From positions 1-42,945 of the forward strand of contig DATFRC010000171.1 in NCBI GenBank assembly GCA_035263725.1: DNA of 42,945 bases. Reading direction: 5' to 3'. Below, piece after piece: positions 7,637-16,886 of this stretch. This stretch comes from DASXRA01 sp035263725 (GTDB taxonomy: Bacteria > Actinomycetota > Actinomycetes > Mycobacteriales > Jatrophihabitantaceae). The position numbers and the translations under genes were made by a program. Position 1 is the first letter of the stretch. Every line of letters begins with the position of its first letter. The notes under the pieces are model-generated. The model did not search any database. It was given only the letters and a program-made list of their open reading frames with translations, and was not told where the DNA came from.

Positions 7637-9063
7637 TCTGGCCGCGGTTTCGCTGGCTGGGTGATTGGTGGGGCACCCGGTCACTGCGGGCACGCATCAC
7701 GATCGTGGCGACGACGCTGTTCGCGGGTGCCGTCATCTCCGGCACGATCGTGTTGATCACTGTGCTGCGAATGGCGCTCATCAACGGTATCGATTCGTCG
7801 GCCAGCAAGACCGGCTCCGACATCTCCGCGCTGGTTGTGCAGCGCGGCGCGCCGAGCACGCTGCTCTCCGGCAGCGGCGGCGTCGACTATGTCCAGATCG
7901 TGGACGCCGACGGCGCTGTAATGGCGAGCTCACCCGGCGCGGATGCCACGCGATCGATGCTCACGCCGAGCGAACTCGCGCACGAGCACAACGGCGGGCA
8001 TCTCACGATCAGTGGCGAATGGGCAGGCATCGACGCGCAGTTGCGGGTCACCGCGGTGCCGGTGCCGGTTAACGGCGAAACCGTCCTGGTGGGCACGAGC
8101 CTCGGGCGGGTCGAGCAGAGCGTGCACGTGCTCCACGTCGTCGCGCTGATCCTTGTCCCGGTGGGCATCCTGATCATGGGCCTCGCGACATACGTGATCG
8201 TGCGCCGGACCCTGCACCCGGTCGCCAGCCTGCGCCAAGGCGCGGAGGAGATCACCGTGGCCGGTCTCGCCGACCAGCGGCTGCCCGTGCCCGACGCCCA
8301 GGACGAGATACAGCGGCTGGCAGTCACGCTGAACGCCATGCTCGACCGCATTGACGCGGCCACGAAGCGGCAGCGCACGTTCGTGGGCGACGCCGCACAT
8401 GAGCTGCGGTCTCCGCTCGCGTCGCTGCGTGTTCAGCTCGAGGTCGCCGAGCGGCTGCCACCCGAGGACTGGAACGCCGTGCTGCGCGATTCGCTCGCTG
8501 ATGTCGGCCGGCTGGAGCTGCTCGTCGATGACCTGCTCGCGATGGCGCGTCTGGACGAGGCGGGCGGGGTGCTGCGCCGCAACGAGATGGTCGAGCTCGA
8601 CGTGCTGGTCACTGAGACGGTTGCCGGCTATGCGCAGGCCCGGGTCCCGGTGACCGCGACGACGGCGCCGATGATCGTGAACGGCGACCCGGACGGGTTG
8701 CGCCGTGTCGTCGTCAACCTGACCGATAACGCGGTGCGCTACGCGCGGACCTGCGTCAGCGTGTCGGTGAGCGCCGGGCGCCATATGGCCGGGCAACCCA
8801 CCGTGCAGCTCGAGGTCGCCGATGACGGCCCAGGCATCCCGGCGCACGAGCGGCAGCGCGTCTTCGACCGCTTCTACCGGGTCGGCGGGTCACGCTCGCG
8901 CGAGTCGGGGGGGACGGGCCTCGGCCTGCCGATCGTGCGCGACCTGGTGCGGGCACACGGCGGCACCGTCCGGCTGGCCGACAACCAGCCGGGCCTGCGG
9001 GCCATCGTCGTGCTGCCGGTCGTGACCGAGCACGCACGCCGCCTCGCGCCCGACCCGAGCTAG
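7633..9063 (+). CDS. Sensor histidine kinase (HAMP-HisKA-HATPase)
   Basis: Membrane-bound partner of the response regulator upstream. From the GTG at 7633 (476 residues; GGAGG at 7624-7628): TM1 about 22-45, an extracytoplasmic sensor region of about 120 residues, TM2 about 167-190, HAMP about 190-242, H-box GDAAHELRSPLASLR with His near 256, N-box NLTDNAVRYA, G1 DDGPGIP and G2 GGTGLGLPIV. The sensor domain has no motif I recognise. Alternative in-frame GTG starts at 7594 and 7612 would add 7-13 residues. It converges on pknB with a 41-bp gap that shows no obvious terminator. Confidence 0.93.
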   Translation: MIWPRFRWLGDWWGTRSLRARITIVATTLFAGAVISGTIVLITVLRMALINGIDSSASKTGSDISALVVQRGAPSTLLSGSGGVDYVQIVDADGAVMASSPGADATRSMLTPSELAHEHNGGHLTISGEWAGIDAQLRVTAVPVPVNGETVLVGTSLGRVEQSVHVLHVVALILVPVGILIMGLATYVIVRRTLHPVASLRQGAEEITVAGLADQRLPVPDAQDEIQRLAVTLNAMLDRIDAATKRQRTFVGDAAHELRSPLASLRVQLEVAERLPPEDWNAVLRDSLADVGRLELLVDDLLAMARLDEAGGVLRRNEMVELDVLVTETVAGYAQARVPVTATTAPMIVNGDPDGLRRVVVNLTDNAVRYARTCVSVSVSAGRHMAGQPTVQLEVADDGPGIPAHERQRVFDRFYRVGGSRSRESGGTGLGLPIVRDLVRAHGGTVRLADNQPGLRAIVVLPVVTEHARRLAPDPS

Positions 9064-9104
9064 CAGCCTTACACCGGGCTCGGCGACAGGACCGAGAAGA
9101 TCGG

Positions 9105-10934
9105 TCACGTCGGTGGGCCCGACGGTGTCGTCGGCGTCGTCACAGGCGTTGTCGGAGGGGTCGTGGTCGGCGTCGTGTTCGGAGTCGTCGGCGTCGTCGG
9201 CGTGGTGCTGGGCGTCGTCGGCGTGGTCGGCGGTACGAACCGACCGACGGTCAGCGTGATTTGCTGATCCTTGGTGAAGGCGCTGCCGGCTGTCGGGTAC
9301 TGGTCGAGGACGATGCCGTCCTGCGCACGATCGCTGGTCTGCTGGGTTTGCGTAACGACGTTGGTCCAGCCCGCCGCGCTCAGATCGGCCTCCGCGTCTT
9401 GGATCTTCTTGCCGATCTCATTCGGAACCCCGGACTTGCCGTTGGACACCGAGAGCGTGACAGTCTGCCCCGCCGCCACCTGGGTATACGGCTTGGGGTC
9501 TTGGGCGACGACCTGACCGACGGGCATGTTGCTGTCGACGTCCTTGCGGACCGGCTTGAGTCCCTTGGCCGATATCGCCGTGGCCGCGTCCGCGTAGGAC
9601 AGGCCGACGACCGGCGGGACCTGGATGGTCGGCTTCTTGTACGTCGCGAACGTGATCGCGGTCTCCTTGGTCTGCATCGACCCGGCCGCCGGGGCTTGCG
9701 TGCAGACGAGACCGTCACGGACCTGGTTGTTAGGCGCGCCCGGGCAGGGCCCGCTGGTCGTGCCGGGCTGATCGTCGGGCTGGAATCCGGCCGTGATCAA
9801 CGCCTGGTTCGCGGCCGCGACAGTCTGCCCCACCAACTGCGGCACGGCGAACGTCTTCGGCTTGTCGTTCTTGCCGAGCAGTGCGATCGCATAGGCGGCA
9901 GCACCGATGACGAGCAGCAACGCGAGGACGACTGCCGTCCAGATCCACCGGCGGCGGCGGCGCTCATCCTCATCGGTGCGGCCGTCGTCCGGCTGCAGCG
10001 GCACACCGCCGGCGACGTGGGCCGGCGAGCGCGGGATGAACTGCGTCTTCTCCGCGTCGGTCATGACCGCCTCGGCGGACACCGGCTGATCGGCCAGCGC
10101 GCGTTGCAGGTCGGCGCGCATCTCGCCCGCTGACTGGTAGCGATTCAGCGGGTTCTTGGCCAGCGCCTTCATCACGATCGAGTCGACCGTTCGCGGCACC
10201 TCAGGGTTCAGCGAGGACGGCACCGGGGCGTTCTCGCGGACATGCTGGTAGGCCACCGCCACCGGCGAGTCGCCGGTGAACGGCGGTGACCCGGTGATCA
10301 GCTCGTAGAGCAGGCAGCCGGTCGAGTACACGTCGGAGCGGGCGTCGACCGGCTCGCCGCGCGCCTGCTCGGGCGAGAGGTACTGCGCGGTGCCGATGAC
10401 GGCCGCGGTCTGGGTGACCGTCGCTGCGTTCGACGACAGCGCGCGGGCGATGCCGAAGTCCATGACCTTGACCGCGCCGGTGGGGGTGATCATGACGTTT
10501 CCCGGCTTGACGTCCCGGTGCACGATGCCGTTGCGGTGGCTGAAGTCGAGGGCGCCGCAGATCTCGGCGGTGATCTCCATGGCACGCCGGATCGGCAGCC
10601 GTCCCTGTTCCTTCAGCACGTCGCGAAGCGTGCGTCCCTCTACGTACTCCATGACGATGTAGGGGACGTCGCCGTTGCTCGACAACCCCGGGTCCTCGCC
10701 GGTGTCGTAGACCGCGACGATTGCCGGGTAGTTGAGCCCCGCCGCGGACTGGGCCTCCCTGCGGAATCGGATCAGAAACGCCGGGTCGTTGGCCAGGTCC
10801 GGCCGCAGGATCTTGATCGCGACTTCGCGGCCGAGCCGTACATCGCGCCCCCGATGCACCTCGGCCATGCCGCCATAACCGATCAGCTCGCCGAGCTCGT
10901 ATCGGTTGCCGACGAGGCGCGGTGTCGCCGTCAT
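9105..10934 (-). CDS. pknB: Ser/Thr protein kinase PknB with three PASTA domains
   Basis: 609-residue transmembrane kinase regulating cell-wall synthesis and division. Kinase domain about 12-275: glycine loop GYGGMAEV, Lys41 in VAIKIL, HRDVKPGN with catalytic Asp141, DFG at 159-161, and activation loop TVTQTAAV with T174/T176 equivalent to the autophosphorylated threonines of mycobacterial PknB. A juxtamembrane Arg run is followed by one TM at about 331-353, then three extracytoplasmic PASTA repeats (about 362-435, 436-500, 501-565) and a Thr/Pro tail. The first PASTA repeat contains a two-cysteine insert. Mycobacterium PknB has four PASTA units and a neighbouring pknA; here there are three and no pknA. 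The ATG is preceded by GGAGG. Last gene of the operon. Confidence 0.96.
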   Translation of the reverse strand: MTATPRLVGNRYELGELIGYGGMAEVHRGRDVRLGREVAIKILRPDLANDPAFLIRFRREAQSAAGLNYPAIVAVYDTGEDPGLSSNGDVPYIVMEYVEGRTLRDVLKEQGRLPIRRAMEITAEICGALDFSHRNGIVHRDVKPGNVMITPTGAVKVMDFGIARALSSNAATVTQTAAVIGTAQYLSPEQARGEPVDARSDVYSTGCLLYELITGSPPFTGDSPVAVAYQHVRENAPVPSSLNPEVPRTVDSIVMKALAKNPLNRYQSAGEMRADLQRALADQPVSAEAVMTDAEKTQFIPRSPAHVAGGVPLQPDDGRTDEDERRRRRWIWTAVVLALLLVIGAAAYAIALLGKNDKPKTFAVPQLVGQTVAAANQALITAGFQPDDQPGTTSGPCPGAPNNQVRDGLVCTQAPAAGSMQTKETAITFATYKKPTIQVPPVVGLSYADAATAISAKGLKPVRKDVDSNMPVGQVVAQDPKPYTQVAAGQTVTLSVSNGKSGVPNEIGKKIQDAEADLSAAGWTNVVTQTQQTSDRAQDGIVLDQYPTAGSAFTKDQQITLTVGRFVPPTTPTTPSTTPTTPTTPNTTPTTTPPTTPVTTPTTPSGPPT

Positions 10935-11049
10935 GGGCGGACCTCCGAGCGAGCACGCCGCTCCCCAGCGGCCAGGAGGGTCACTGTCATTGGGGCAATA
11001 GCCTTACACGTCACCCAGCGTTCCGCGTCATCGAGGGTCCTTAGTCGTG

Positions 11050-12525
11050 TCATCGCCCGCTCATATCTGCGAGGTAGGCCTTCATGACGTCACGAGCAAG
11101 CGGCGCCGCCTTCTCACCACCCGCGCTCTCGTTGCCAGTGACGCCGGCGTTCTCGAGCACCACTGCCACGGCGATGGGATGCACCGGATCGGCCGCGTAT
11201 CCGGTGAACCATGCATGGGGCGGCAGCGGGTTGCCCTTCGCGTCGGCGTTGTCCGCGGTGCCGGTCTTGCCGCCTACCCGCTCGTTGTCGATCTGCGCCA
11301 ATGTGCCGGTGCCCTTCGACACGACGTTTTCCATCATCTGCTGCAGTTGCCTGTCCAGGTCGGGCGGCAGCACCTGGCTTTGCTGCTTGGGTTGAGTCGT
11401 GTCGAGCACCGACAGGTTGGGCGCCAGCTCCTGCTGCACCAGGTAGGGCTGCATCAGGGTGCCGTTGTTCTCGACAGCCGCAGAGATCATCGCCGCCTGC
11501 AGCGGCGTCATCTGCACGTTGAACTGCCCGATTGAGCTCTGCCCGAGCTGCGAGCGGTTCTCGATGGTGCCCATCGTCGATCCCGACACGCTCAGCGGCA
11601 CGCTGAAATCCTGATCGTTCATGCCGAACAGGTTGGCCTCGCTCTGCACGGCGTCCTGCCCGGTGTCGATGCCGAGCTGGGCGAAGGCGGTGTTGCACGA
11701 GATTGTCAGCGCAGCAATGAGCGTGGTGGTCTTGCCGTTCTTGCTGCAGGACTCATTCGCGAAGTTGTGCATCGTGCCCCCGTCCGGCAGGGGCAGCACC
11801 GTCGGCCCGGGGATGACGTCGTCGGGCTTCTTGCCGGCTTTCAGCGCGGCGGCGGCGACGACCACCTTGAATACCGACCCCGGTGGGTAGGTGGCCTGGA
11901 ACGCCCGCGGCAGCAGCGGCTGGTCCTTGTCCGCGTTGAGCCTCTTCCACGCAGCCTGGATGGCATCGAGGTTGTGCGAGCTGAGCACGCTCGGATCGTA
12001 GGAAGGGCTGCTCACCGCTGCGAGGATGGCCCCGGTGCGCGGGTCCAGCGCCACAACGGCGCCGCGGCGGCCGGCCAGCCCCGCGTAAGCCTTCTCCTGT
12101 GCCGCCTTGTTGATCGTCAGCGAGACGCTGCCCCCCTTCGGCGTGCGCCCGGTGAGCAGGTCGGTGATGCGGGTGCCGAGCAGCCGGCTGTCGCTGCCGG
12201 ACAGCAGCCCGTCCTCGGTCTCCTCAAGGCCGTTCTTGTCGTACACGAGTGAGTACCACCCGGTCAGGTCGGCGTAGGTCGGTCCGTCGGGGTACTTGCG
12301 CAGGTACTTCAACTCGTCCTTGGTCGCGACGGATTCGGCGATCGGCGTGCCCTGCACGATGATCGACCCCCGAGGATTGGCGTACTCGTTGAGGATGACC
12401 CGTTTGTTGTTCTTGTTGTTGCGGTAGGCGTCGCTTTTCACGACCTGGACGTAGTTGAGGTTCACCAGCAGCGCTGCCATCAGGATGCCCACGGTGATCG
12501 CCACGCGCCGAATCTGGCGGTTCAT
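11050..12525 (-). CDS. pbpA: Penicillin-binding protein PbpA (class B transpeptidase)
   Basis: 491-residue peptidoglycan transpeptidase, anchored by a TM at about 8-27. The transpeptidase domain shows the three active-site motifs: SxxK as S217-V-F-K220 (within PPGSVFK), SxN as S276-C-N278, and KTG at 420-422 (GGKTGTAD). The commoner first motif in this family is STFK; SVFK keeps the catalytic Ser and Lys. It lies between rodA and pknB, the usual order, and works with RodA as a glycosyltransferase-transpeptidase pair. A 115-bp gap separates it from pknB. Confidence is high. Confidence 0.96.
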   Translation of the reverse strand: MNRQIRRVAITVGILMAALLVNLNYVQVVKSDAYRNNKNNKRVILNEYANPRGSIIVQGTPIAESVATKDELKYLRKYPDGPTYADLTGWYSLVYDKNGLEETEDGLLSGSDSRLLGTRITDLLTGRTPKGGSVSLTINKAAQEKAYAGLAGRRGAVVALDPRTGAILAAVSSPSYDPSVLSSHNLDAIQAAWKRLNADKDQPLLPRAFQATYPPGSVFKVVVAAAALKAGKKPDDVIPGPTVLPLPDGGTMHNFANESCSKNGKTTTLIAALTISCNTAFAQLGIDTGQDAVQSEANLFGMNDQDFSVPLSVSGSTMGTIENRSQLGQSSIGQFNVQMTPLQAAMISAAVENNGTLMQPYLVQQELAPNLSVLDTTQPKQQSQVLPPDLDRQLQQMMENVVSKGTGTLAQIDNERVGGKTGTADNADAKGNPLPPHAWFTGYAADPVHPIAVAVVLENAGVTGNESAGGEKAAPLARDVMKAYLADMSGR

Positions 12526-12571
12526 ATTTCCCGCCCCCCTGCGCGAGCGCTCATTGCGTTGTCGGTCGCGT

Positions 12572-13978
12572 TCATGCCGGTATCGCCTGCGGGGTCACCG
12601 CGGGTTCGGGCGCGGAGTGCTTGCTGGGCGAGGGCGGGCGGCGCGCCGCGTCCGAGATGCGCAGCAGCAGGGCGAGCAGCACGTAGTTGGCCAGCAGCGA
12701 TGAGCCTCCGTAGGACAGGAACGGCGTGGTCAGCCCGGTCTCCGGCAGCAGCCGGGTGACGCCGGCGACGACCACGAATAACTGCAGCGCGACCAGGAAC
12801 GAGAGCCCGGTGGCCAGCAGCTTGCCGAACGTGTCGCGAACGGCCAGCCCCGCCGCGAACCCGCGCGCGATGAACAGCACGTAGATGACGAGCAGCGCCA
12901 CCAGGCCGAACAGGCCAATCTCCTCGCCGAACGAGGAGATGATGAAGTCTGTGGCCGGCAGCGGCACGATCTCTGGATGACCGCCGCCCAGGCCCGTGCC
13001 GAACAGTCCGCCGGTGCCCAGGCCGAACAGCGACTGACTGACCTGGTAGCCGATGCCGCCCGGATAGTCGAAGACGTGCAGCCACACCGTGACCCGGGTC
13101 TGGACGTTCGAGAACACTTGATAGGCGATGTAGGCACCGGCGGCGAACAGCAGTAGCCCGACGACCACCCAGCCGACCCGCTCGGTAGCCACATACAGCA
13201 GGACGACGAACAGACCGAAGAACATCAATGACGTGCCGAGGTCGTGACCACGGATCAGCACCCCGATGCAGATCAGCCACACGACGAGCAACGGGCCGAA
13301 GTCGCGGCCCCGCGGGAAGTCGATGCCCAGGAAGCGCCGCCCGGCAAGGGACAGCACGTCCCGCTTCGACACGAGGTACGCCGAGGCGAAGATCGTCAGC
13401 AGAATCTTGGCGAACTCCCCCGGCTGGATGGAGAACCCCGCCACCCTGATCCAGATCCGGGCTCCGTTGACCTCGCTGAATCGTGCCGGCAGCACCGACG
13501 GCAAAACGAGGAAGAACATGCCGGCTAGCGCCAGCGTGTACGCGTATCGGGCCAGCATCCGATGATCGCGGACGAACCAAATGATCAACAGGAACAGCAC
13601 GATGCCGAGCGCCGTCCATACGATCTGCGTCGGTGCGGCAGCGCCGGTGAAGTTGGGCCCGGTGCCGTCGTCGGACTGTTGTTTCAACCCGAGGTCCAGT
13701 CTGTGGATCATGACCAGGCCGAGCCCGTTGAGCAGCACCACGATCGGTAACAGCAGTGGGTCGGCGTACGGGGCAACGCGCCGGATTACCAGATGGGCGA
13801 CGACGCCCGCGGCGAGCGGCACGATGCTGTCGACGATCAGATTGCGGTTCACCCGGCCGTCGCGAGTGGCCTCGACGATCGCCTCGGCAGCGAACACGAT
13901 CGCGATGGCGAACACCAGCAGGATCAGCTCGGCGGTGCGCCGGGTCGGCACACGGACCTCGCCGCTCGGCGGTGTCAC
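12572..13978 (-). CDS. rodA: RodA/FtsW SEDS-family peptidoglycan polymerase
   Basis: Integral membrane glycosyltransferase that polymerises lipid II with its partner PbpA. About 468 residues and about ten hydrophobic segments. Family signatures include GARIWIRVAGFSIQPGEFAK, the long external loop ending in a GLGGGHPE-type segment, and the C-terminal LPETGLTTPFLSYGGSSLLA. The GTG at 13978 is preferred: it makes a GTGA overlap with the pstP stop and has GAGGG at a six-base spacing. The ATG two codons earlier (13984) has no room for a ribosome site. Member of the fhaA-pknB operon. Confidence 0.95.
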   Translation of the reverse strand: MTPPSGEVRVPTRRTAELILLVFAIAIVFAAEAIVEATRDGRVNRNLIVDSIVPLAAGVVAHLVIRRVAPYADPLLLPIVVLLNGLGLVMIHRLDLGLKQQSDDGTGPNFTGAAAPTQIVWTALGIVLFLLIIWFVRDHRMLARYAYTLALAGMFFLVLPSVLPARFSEVNGARIWIRVAGFSIQPGEFAKILLTIFASAYLVSKRDVLSLAGRRFLGIDFPRGRDFGPLLVVWLICIGVLIRGHDLGTSLMFFGLFVVLLYVATERVGWVVVGLLLFAAGAYIAYQVFSNVQTRVTVWLHVFDYPGGIGYQVSQSLFGLGTGGLFGTGLGGGHPEIVPLPATDFIISSFGEEIGLFGLVALLVIYVLFIARGFAAGLAVRDTFGKLLATGLSFLVALQLFVVVAGVTRLLPETGLTTPFLSYGGSSLLANYVLLALLLRISDAARRPPSPSKHSAPEPAVTPQAIPA

Positions 13979-15351
13979 CTGCATCCCTCGTTAGGCGTGG
14001 GCGACGCTGTAGTTGGCGTAGTCGCTTCAGTCGTCGTCGGCGTCGCCGCGATGCGGTGCGGCGACGTGTGCGGCGCCGGCTTGGCCGGCGTGCTACGCGG
14101 TGTGGGAGCCGGACTGGGCGCGATCGCGGCGTCGCGATCGATCGGAGTCGGGGTGGCGGTGTTGGTACGGCACGGCGGCAGCATCTGCGTCTTGATCAGG
14201 TTGGCCACGATGCGCTCGGCACCGACCTGGCTGTGCGCGGTGATGCCCGACTCGACCTCGCTGCGCGCGGCCGGCGTGAGCTCGGACATCTTGACCGGCG
14301 TGTTCTCCGAAACCTTGTAGAACTTCAGCGGCCCGAAGTCGGTATTGACACCGCGGAAGATCGCCACCTCGTCGCCGGACCGGCCCACGAAGTACTGGCT
14401 CTGCGTCCACGCGTAAAAGCCGGCGGTGCCGCCAATGAGGATGGCCAGCACCGCGGCACTAACCAGCAACCGGCGCAGCCATCGGCGGCGTTGCGGCGGC
14501 GGCTCGACGTGATGCGGCACCTCGGTGCGCGTCATCCGCGCGGCGCGTTCGGCCGGGCTGGTCTCTATCGGAGGCGGCGACGGCTCGGTGGGGTCGATGA
14601 ACGCACCGCCGATCACCGGGACGTCGTCGCCGAAGTCGCCGCCGACGACGTCGGCCACGATGACGGTCACGTTGTCCGGGGCACCGCCGCGCAACGTGAG
14701 CTCGACGAGACGGTCCGCGCACTCCTGGGGATCACCCTCGCTGAGCGTCTCGAGAATCGTGGTTGCCGTCAGGACGTCGCTCAGCCCGTCGCTGCACAAC
14801 AGGTACCGGTCACCCGCGCGCGCCTCGCGGATCGAGACGTCCGGGTCGACGTCGTCGCCCATGAGCGCCCGCAGGATCACCGACTTGCGTGGGTGATGGC
14901 TGGCTTCTTCCGCGGTGAGCTTGCCCGAATCGACCAGCGACTGCACGTACGTGTCGTCGTGGGTGATCTGCGACAGGTGCTCGCCCCGCAGCAGGTAGGC
15001 CCGCGAGTCGCCGACATGGACCAGGCCGACCTGCCCGCCGGTGAACCGCAGCGCCGTGAGTGTCGTGCCCATGCCTTCGAGTTCCGAATCGGCCCGGATC
15101 GAGTCGGCGATGCGATGGTTGGCGTCCTCGACGGCATGTCGCAGCGCGGCCAGCAGATCGCCGACCGGGCGGTCCTCGTCGAGGGGCTCGACGGCGGCCA
15201 CCGCGATCTTGCTGGCAACCTCGCCGGCCGCGTGCCCACCCATCCCGTCTGCGATGGCGAGCAGCCGAGGGCCCGCGTACACGGAGTCCTCGTTGTTGCC
15301 ACGCACGAGGCCGCGGTCCGAGCGCACCGCGTACCGAAGAGCCAGGGTCAC
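13975..15351 (-). CDS. pstP: PP2C-type Ser/Thr phosphatase PstP
   Basis: 458-residue membrane-anchored phosphatase that reverses PknB phosphorylation. Catalytic domain about 1-238 with metal-binding motifs: NNEDS (Asp22), ADGMGGHAAGE (Asp35), GDSRAYLL, CSDGLSD (Asp188) and PDNVT (Asp226). A TM lies at about 292-315, followed by an extracytoplasmic region of about 140 residues whose end is rich in Pro/Thr/Ala. GTG start. Positioned between fhaB and rodA exactly as in mycobacteria and streptomycetes. The low-complexity tail is compositionally like the PknB tail. Confidence 0.96.
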   Translation of the reverse strand: MTLALRYAVRSDRGLVRGNNEDSVYAGPRLLAIADGMGGHAAGEVASKIAVAAVEPLDEDRPVGDLLAALRHAVEDANHRIADSIRADSELEGMGTTLTALRFTGGQVGLVHVGDSRAYLLRGEHLSQITHDDTYVQSLVDSGKLTAEEASHHPRKSVILRALMGDDVDPDVSIREARAGDRYLLCSDGLSDVLTATTILETLSEGDPQECADRLVELTLRGGAPDNVTVIVADVVGGDFGDDVPVIGGAFIDPTEPSPPPIETSPAERAARMTRTEVPHHVEPPPQRRRWLRRLLVSAAVLAILIGGTAGFYAWTQSQYFVGRSGDEVAIFRGVNTDFGPLKFYKVSENTPVKMSELTPAARSEVESGITAHSQVGAERIVANLIKTQMLPPCRTNTATPTPIDRDAAIAPSPAPTPRSTPAKPAPHTSPHRIAATPTTTEATTPTTASPTPNEGCR

Positions 15352-15376
15352 CGGGCACCCCGCCGTAGCCCCGCCA

Positions 15377-15847
15377 TCAACGCAGCTCCATCACGGTGCG
15401 GCCGATGCGGATGGGCACGCCGACCTCGAGTGGGGTCGGGCCGTTCAACTTGTGCTGGCCGAGGTAGGTGCCGTTGGTGGAGCCTAGGTCCTCCACGAAC
15501 CAGACGCCGTCCTGCTGGCTGATCCGGGCGTGCCGGGTGCTGGCGTAGTCGTCGGTCAGCACGAGCGTCGAGTCGTCCGCCCGCCCGATCAGCACGGGTG
15601 CACCGGTCAACCCGATACGGGTGCCTGCCAGCCCGCCCGCGGTGACGATCAGCATGCTGGCGCGGCGCGGCGCGGGTGCCTGAGGCAGCCCACGACCACG
15701 GCGCCGAGCCGGTGGCGGCACAGCGACGCGCGGCTGCCCGCTTGCGCGCAGGTCGGCTCGCACCACGCGTATCGCGGCAAGCACGAACAGCCACAGCAGG
15801 ACGAGGAAGCCGAACCGCATGAGCTGGATCGCCAGCGGTGAGTTCAC
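15377..15847 (-). CDS. fhaB: FHA domain protein FhaB (FipA-like)
   Basis: 156-residue protein: an N-terminal membrane helix (residues about 10-27), a basic linker, and an FHA phosphothreonine-binding domain at about 80-156 with LIGRADDSTLVLTDDYAS, TRHARI and EDLGSTNGTYL. This is nearly the mycobacterial FhaB consensus. The start was set at the GTG 15847 because the N-terminus (VNSPLAIQLMRFGFLVLLW) aligns with known FhaB proteins; the longer ORF runs into fhaA. It is separated from the fhaA stop by four bases. Likely binds phosphorylated kinases and division proteins (family knowledge). Confidence 0.94.
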   Translation of the reverse strand: MNSPLAIQLMRFGFLVLLWLFVLAAIRVVRADLRASGQPRVAVPPPARRRGRGLPQAPAPRRASMLIVTAGGLAGTRIGLTGAPVLIGRADDSTLVLTDDYASTRHARISQQDGVWFVEDLGSTNGTYLGQHKLNGPTPLEVGVPIRIGRTVMELR

Positions 15848-15851
15848 CAGC

Positions 15852-16886
15852 TCACCCGTGCTCTTGTTGGTACACCAGCCGCGTATGACCGAGGCGGACC
15901 ACGTCACCGTGCCGCAGCAGCTGGCTTTTCACCTCGTGCCCGTTCACCGAGGTGCCGTTCGTCGAGCCCAGGTCGTACACGGTGGCGAAACTGCCGTCGA
16001 ACTGCACGTCGAGGTGCCGACGCGATACGCCCTGGTCGAGCAGCTGGAGGTCCGCGTCAGTGCCACGGCCTACGAGGTTGCTCCCCTGCCGCAGCTCGAA
16101 GCGCCGGTTGGTGCCGTCGACGACCAGCACACCCTTGGCGCCCGTCTGGCCCGGCCCGTGCGGTGGCAGCGGGTAACCCTGCTGCGATGGAGGCGGGGGC
16201 GGAGCCTGAGGCTGGGTCTTCTGCGAGTACGGCGCCGGCGGGAGGTACGGACCGTTCGGCACCGGCGCAACGTCGAGCGGTGCGGCGGCCACGCCGTACG
16301 ACGGCACCTGCGGTGGCTGCAGTACCGGCTGCGATGCGCTGCCGGCGCCCAGATATGGGTCGGCCTCGTGCGGCCGTGAACCACCCGGTGCGCCGAACCC
16401 TGCGACCTGCGGCGGAGGTGGGGCGTTGCCGTACGGCTGCGGGTAGTCGTTCGGCGCGTGCCCTGGCACCGCCGGCAGCGACAACGAGTCGTACGGGCGG
16501 CGGCGCGGACCAACGCCGGATTCCATCCGGGACGCGACACCGAAGACGCCGGTATGCAACGAGTCGTCGCGGGCCAGGTAGACCTCGATGTCCCCCGCAG
16601 TACGCCACCCGTTCTCGTCCAGATGTTCCTGGATCAGCTCGGCCAATGAGTTCGTCAGCTGCACCTCCCAGGGCACGAGGCGCTCGTAGTCGGACGGGGC
16701 CAAGGTGACCCGGTACCGGTTCGGCGCGAGCACCTCGCCGCTGGGCATCACGTTGCGCTTGTCGGTAGCCTCCCGTTGCAGGGCAGTGCCGATCTCGACC
16801 GGCTCGACCTGTCCCTTGAATACACGCGCGAATGCGGAGCCCACGACACTCTCCAGACGTCGTTCGAAGCGCTGTACCAAGCTCAT
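15852..16886 (-). CDS. fhaA: FhaA: DUF3662 and FHA domain protein
   Basis: 344 residues. N-terminal DUF3662 (FhaA_N) domain about 1-120 beginning with LVQRFERRLESVVGSAFAR, a Pro/Gln/Tyr-rich disordered linker about 130-255, and a C-terminal FHA domain about 256-344 with GRGTDADLQL, SRRHLDV and DLGSTNGTSVNG. In mycobacteria FhaA is a kinase substrate and binds phosphorylated MviN/MurJ to restrain peptidoglycan synthesis. It is the first gene of the operon, with GAGGGCGG before the ATG; the promoter should lie in the 300 bp upstream. Confidence 0.95.
   Translation of the reverse strand: MSLVQRFERRLESVVGSAFARVFKGQVEPVEIGTALQREATDKRNVMPSGEVLAPNRYRVTLAPSDYERLVPWEVQLTNSLAELIQEHLDENGWRTAGDIEVYLARDDSLHTGVFGVASRMESGVGPRRRPYDSLSLPAVPGHAPNDYPQPYGNAPPPPQVAGFGAPGGSRPHEADPYLGAGSASQPVLQPPQVPSYGVAAAPLDVAPVPNGPYLPPAPYSQKTQPQAPPPPPSQQGYPLPPHGPGQTGAKGVLVVDGTNRRFELRQGSNLVGRGTDADLQLLDQGVSRRHLDVQFDGSFATVYDLGSTNGTSVNGHEVKSQLLRHGDVVRLGHTRLVYQQEHG

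Noticed and set aside
9120..9240. Apparent microsatellite of GTCGTCGGC-like units
   Set aside because: It encodes the Thr/Pro tail of PknB; low-complexity protein coding explains it.
13756..15522. 588-codon plus-strand open frame across rodA and pstP
   Set aside because: Antisense to two conserved genes of a well-known operon; no recognisable domain.
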